A stretch of DNA of 24,506 nucleotides from Paulinella micropora. Taxonomy: Eukaryota; Cercozoa; Imbricatea; Euglyphida. Position 1 is the first letter of the stretch, and the number at the start of each line of letters is the position of its first letter. Of this stretch, positions 20,937-24,506 are shown in pieces. Location of the stretch: NCBI GenBank assembly GCA_009731375.1, contig BJOX01000083.1, forward strand, positions 845,610-870,115, written 5' to 3'. Both the position numbers and the translations under genes were made by a program. The notes below the pieces were generated by a model. That model did no database searches. It worked only from the letters and a program-made list of their open reading frames with translations, and had not been told where the DNA came from.

Positions 20937-20993
20937 CTAGATAGATAGATAGGTAGATAGGTAGGTAGGTGGGTAGGTAGGTAGGTAGGTAGG

Positions 20994-21051
<58 letters not shown>

Positions 21052-21153
21052 TGTTTGGTCTATCAGCTCTGTATATCCGAAGACATAGGCATCCATTCCA
21101 CTCCGCCGCCAGTCGGAGACTGGGAAGCGGGCTGGATAGATAGATAGATAGAT

Positions 21154-21206
<53 letters not shown>

Positions 21207-21220
21207 GGATAGTCACGGAC
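20594..21220. other. Intron 1: GATA/GGTA arrays and two dispersed repeats
   Basis: GATA and GGTA arrays at 20594-20672, 20753-21052 and 21136-21210. 20673-20752 is an inverted, apparently identical copy of 13150-13232. 21050-21134 is an inverted copy of 13395-13488 with about five differences. Confidence 0.85.
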
Positions 21221-21277
21221 CGTAGGTAGAGTTGTGGACGTAGCAGCGCCATTGGGTAAAGGAGCCGTGTCCGCGTT
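21221..21277 (-). CDS. Predicted exon 1 (most 5' exon recognised)
   Basis: 57 nt encoding 19 residues, NADTAPLPNGAATSTTLPT, with no recognisable domain. The acceptor is the end of a (CT)n tract, tctcAG at 21279-21278, which gives a natural polypyrimidine tract. The donor is ACG|gtccgtg at 21220, a weaker GT site. The phase is 0 at both ends and matches the next exon. Composition suggests a flexible linker. The true first exon and start codon lie further upstream and were not identified. A short ATG frame exists on the minus strand around 21500-21400, but it could not be joined to this exon. Confidence 0.5.
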
Positions 21278-21279
21278 CT

Positions 21280-21283
<4 letters not shown>

Positions 21284-21321
<38 letters not shown>

Positions 21322-21598
21322 AAAAGACAGACAGAGACAGACATAGAGAAGGGACCGTTGAGGCAACAGCAAAACTGATATCACACATGTCAATCGATCG
21401 CTCGATAGAGTGCATGCGCAATGGCCAACAGTCCCATTACTAGAGACAGCTTCATTGCGACGCGGATAACACATCTCGCTCTCTTGCTTTGAGCCATCAC
21501 AGCATGCGCGGCGTATTGGCGTAGATGTATAGCATCGATCTATATGTGGATGTAAAAGTTGGCATGTGAAAAAAAGTAAGACGGGAAGCCAAGGCATC
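21284..21598. other. Unresolved 5' region of the gene
   Basis: (AG)n at 21284-21319 acts as the pyrimidine tract of exon 1. The rest is unique-looking. On the minus strand a short ATG frame starts MAQSKRARCVIRVAMK near 21500 and ends before 21390, with no convincing donor. No promoter element was recognised. Confidence 0.4.
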
Positions 21599-21935
21599 GA
21601 AACTTTCGCGGTCTTTGCGGTGATATCCCGGAAACTTACCGCGTTTTCCCCTCTCATATTATATTTTGGCGAAACTTTCGCGGTCTTTGCAGTGATATCC
21701 CGGAAACTTACCGCGTTTTCCCCTCTCATATTATATTTTGGCGAAACTTTCGCGGTCTTTGCGGTGATATCCCGGAAGCTTACCGCGTTTTCCCCTCTCA
21801 TATTATATTTTGGCGAAAGTTTCGCGGTCTTTGCGATGATATCCCGGAAGCTTACCGCGTTTTCCCCTCTCATATTATATTTTGGCGAAAGTTTCGCGGT
21901 CTCTGCGGTGACGTTCCCCGGAAAGCACAATGTCG
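21599..21935. repeat. 72-bp minisatellite, about 4.7 copies
   Basis: Units start at 21599, 21671, 21743, 21815 and 21887, each beginning GAAA(C/G)TTTCGCGG. They differ at only a few positions. The period is 24 codons, so one frame stays open on each strand (minus unit contains MRGENAVSFRDITAKTAK). It is classed as satellite-like; nothing else supports translation. Confidence 0.9.
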
Positions 21936-21970
21936 CACTCTGTCTCATGCTTCGGCTCTTCTGTTATCTT

Positions 21971-22225
21971 GAGAGGCGTTATGAATTGTGTTCGACCTCA
22001 CTCTGAAGCATAGGCCCGTAGCAGGACAGTATGAGAGGCGTTATGCATTGTGTTTGACCTCACTGAGAGGCGTTATGAATTGTGTTCGACCTCACTCTGA
22101 AGCATAGGCCCGTAGCAGGACAGTATGAGAGGCGTTATGCATTGTGTTTGACCTCACTGAGAGGCGTTATGCATTGTGTTTGACCTCACTCTGAAGCATA
22201 GGCCCGTAGACGGACAGCATGCGAG
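21971..22225. repeat. 94-bp higher-order tandem repeat
   Basis: A 62-bp unit (gagaggcgttatgaattgtg...) alternates with its own 32-bp truncated form: 21971, 22033 (short), 22065, 22127 (short), 22159. The full and short forms share the first 32 bp. Confidence 0.9.
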
Positions 22226-22260
22226 GCGCTTCACGTCGAGAGCTCTTCCTAGACTGCGAC

Positions 22261-22558
22261 ACTACATACATAACACATACATGCATACATACATACATAC
22301 ATACATAACATACATACAATACATACATACATACATACATACATACATACATACATACATACAATACATACATACAATACATACAATACATACAATACAT
22401 ACAATACATACAATACATACATACATACATACATACATGCATGCATGCATGCATGCATGCATACATACATACATACATACATAAATACATACATACATGC
22501 ATACATACATTACATACATTACAGTACATTACATTGAATTACATTACATTACATTACA

Positions 22559-22589
<31 letters not shown>

Positions 22590-22699
22590 CATACATACAT
22601 ACAATGAAAACAATACATACAATACATACATACATACATTACATGTAATAAATATATGCATACAAACATACATACATACATACATACATAGATACATAC

Positions 22700-22784
<85 letters not shown>

Positions 22785-23229
22785 CGTACGTACGTACGTA
22801 CGTACGTAACATTAACATAACATAACATAACATGACATAACATAACATAACATAACATAACATTACATAACATTACATAACATTACATTACATTACATTA
22901 CATTACATACATACATACATACAATGCATACAATTCAGACAATGCATACAATGCATACATTACATAAATTACATACATTACATACATTACATACATTACA
23001 TACATACATACATACATACATACACATACACATACACATACCATTACCATCACCATCACCATCACCATCACCATTACCATTGCCATTGCCATTACCATTA
23101 CCATTACCATTACATTACATTACATTACATTACATTACATTACATTACATTACATTACATTGCATTGCATTGCATTACATTACATTACATTACATTACAT
23201 TACGTTAAATTACTTTACATTACATTAGA

Positions 23230-23260
<31 letters not shown>
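22261..23260. repeat. ACAT, CATAA, TTACA and related arrays
   Basis: ACAT at 22261-22520 and 22560-22700, ATTAC at 22520-22560, GATA at 22700-22785, ACGT at 22786-22806, CATAA pentamers at 22807-22880, ACAT with ATTACAT (22880-23040), ATCACC/ATTACC hexamers at 23041-23110, and TTACA pentamers to 23230. No gene was seen. Confidence 0.9.
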
Positions 23261-23292
<32 letters not shown>

Positions 23293-23296
23293 AAGC

Positions 23297-23332
<36 letters not shown>

Positions 23333-23341
23333 CAGATAGAG

Positions 23342-23395
<54 letters not shown>

Positions 23396-23448
23396 GGATA
23401 GATAGATAGATGGATAGATGGAAAGATGGATAGATGGATAGATGGATG

Positions 23449-23493
<45 letters not shown>

Positions 23494-23544
23494 GTAGATA
23501 TATAGGTAGGTAGGTTGGTCGGTAGGTAGGTAGGTAGGTAGATG

Positions 23545-23595
<51 letters not shown>

Positions 23596-23621
23596 GGATG
23601 GATGGATGGATAGATGGAATG

Positions 23622-23664
<43 letters not shown>

Positions 23665-23756
23665 GGATGGATGGATGGATGATGGATGGATGGATAGATA
23701 GATAGATAGATAGATAGATAGAAGGATAGATGGATAGATGGATAGATGGATAGATG

Positions 23757-23818
<62 letters not shown>

Positions 23819-23860
23819 AAGATAGATTGAAAGATTGATGGATAGATTGATAGTTTGATG

Positions 23861-23925
<65 letters not shown>

Positions 23926-24022
23926 TCAGGTAGGTAGGTAGGTGGGTAGGTAGGTAGATAGGTAGGTAGGTAGGTAGGTAGATAGGTAGGTAGGTAGGTA
24001 GGTAGGTAGGTAGGTAGGTAGG

Positions 24023-24087
<65 letters not shown>

Positions 24088-24097
24088 TAGATTAGAT

Positions 24098-24129
<32 letters not shown>

Positions 24130-24211
24130 GGGATAGATGGATAGATAGCTGGATAGATAAATAGCTGGATAGATAGATAGATAGATAGATATATAGATTA
24201 GATAGATAGAT

Positions 24212-24242
<31 letters not shown>

Positions 24243-24243
24243 G

Positions 24244-24283
<40 letters not shown>

Positions 24284-24315
24284 CAGATAGACAGATAGAT
24301 AGATAGATAGATAGA
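23261..24315. repeat. Long GATA array with GGAT and GGTA blocks
   Basis: About 1 kb of GATA with GGAT, GGTA and GATTA variants and no unique interruptions. It ends at the dispersed element at 24316. Confidence 0.95.
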
Positions 24316-24506
24316 TGAGATATCGACTAATGTCAGAAAAAAGGAGCTTCTGATTTCGTCAACCAAGGAAGTCTGTGGGTAAAGTATTAACCCGATGCCC
24401 AGCTAAGCCGTGATGTTTGCACGGAAGGGACTGATACAGGCGATACCAAAGCTCCCTAGTACCAGGCGGGGCCAGGGCTCGTTCCATAAGCGCCCCTTGC
24501 AGAACG
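24316..24506. mobile_element. Inverted copy of the 15900-16090 element
   Basis: Reverse-complement match to 15900-16090 (about four small differences), cut by the window end. It again joins a GATA/TATC array at the GAGATATCGAC end. Confidence 0.8.

Noticed and set aside
21599-21935. CRISPR-like array
   Set aside because: The repeats are contiguous 72-bp units without variable spacers, in eukaryotic DNA.
20590-21948. A single 452-codon minus-strand frame
   Set aside because: It runs through the 72-bp satellite and GATA arrays, and crosses exon 1 in a different frame from the phase-consistent one.

Overview
This is nuclear DNA of a eukaryote. Its protein-coding information sits in short, phase-compatible exons separated by spliceosomal introns, there is a tRNA-derived SINE, and no prokaryotic operon is present. 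Most of the window is simple-sequence DNA (GATA/TATC, GGTA/TACC, AAGT/ACTT, ATGT/ACAT, ATT, AG and AC arrays). The lineage cannot be fixed from sequence alone. The Ser/Ala/Glu-rich insertions, very small exons and two likely GC-AG introns would suit a repeat-rich protist or alga, but this is inference.

One large gene can be assembled on the minus strand, running from about 21277 down to a TGA at 3465-3467. I place 18 exon segments. From 21277 to about 6358, and again from 6134 to 3465, each predicted exon end joins the next in a matching codon phase. One junction is hidden by an assembly gap at 6239-6248. The 5' end and start codon are not resolved. The deduced product has roughly 1,500 residues. 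It contains a helical N-terminal part, a VPS9 (Rab5-family GEF) domain interrupted by a long disordered, charged insertion, a Ser/Ala/Gly-rich linker, and a C-terminal PX (phosphoinositide-binding) domain. A VPS9 plus PX protein would plausibly activate a Rab5-like GTPase on endosomal membranes.

Layout from left to right: 1-3464 is intergenic or 3' flanking DNA with a TTAA-flanked foldback element (845-1019), unassigned sequence, and tandem SINE units with ATT tails (about 2458-3125). 3465-21277 holds the gene, with introns made almost wholly of microsatellites. 21278-22260 is the unresolved 5' side and has a 72-bp minisatellite and a 94-bp higher-order repeat. 22261-24315 is nearly pure microsatellite. 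24316-24506 is an inverted copy of a dispersed element also found at 15900-16090.

The most unusual property is that the introns hold many decayed copies of the ends of the neighbouring exons, in the same orientation and interleaved with microsatellite. This occurs beside most exons from 6.6 to 20.5 kb. In two places a copy carries two exon ends joined without the intron that separates them in the gene. Microsatellite growth and local exon-end duplication therefore appear coupled here.
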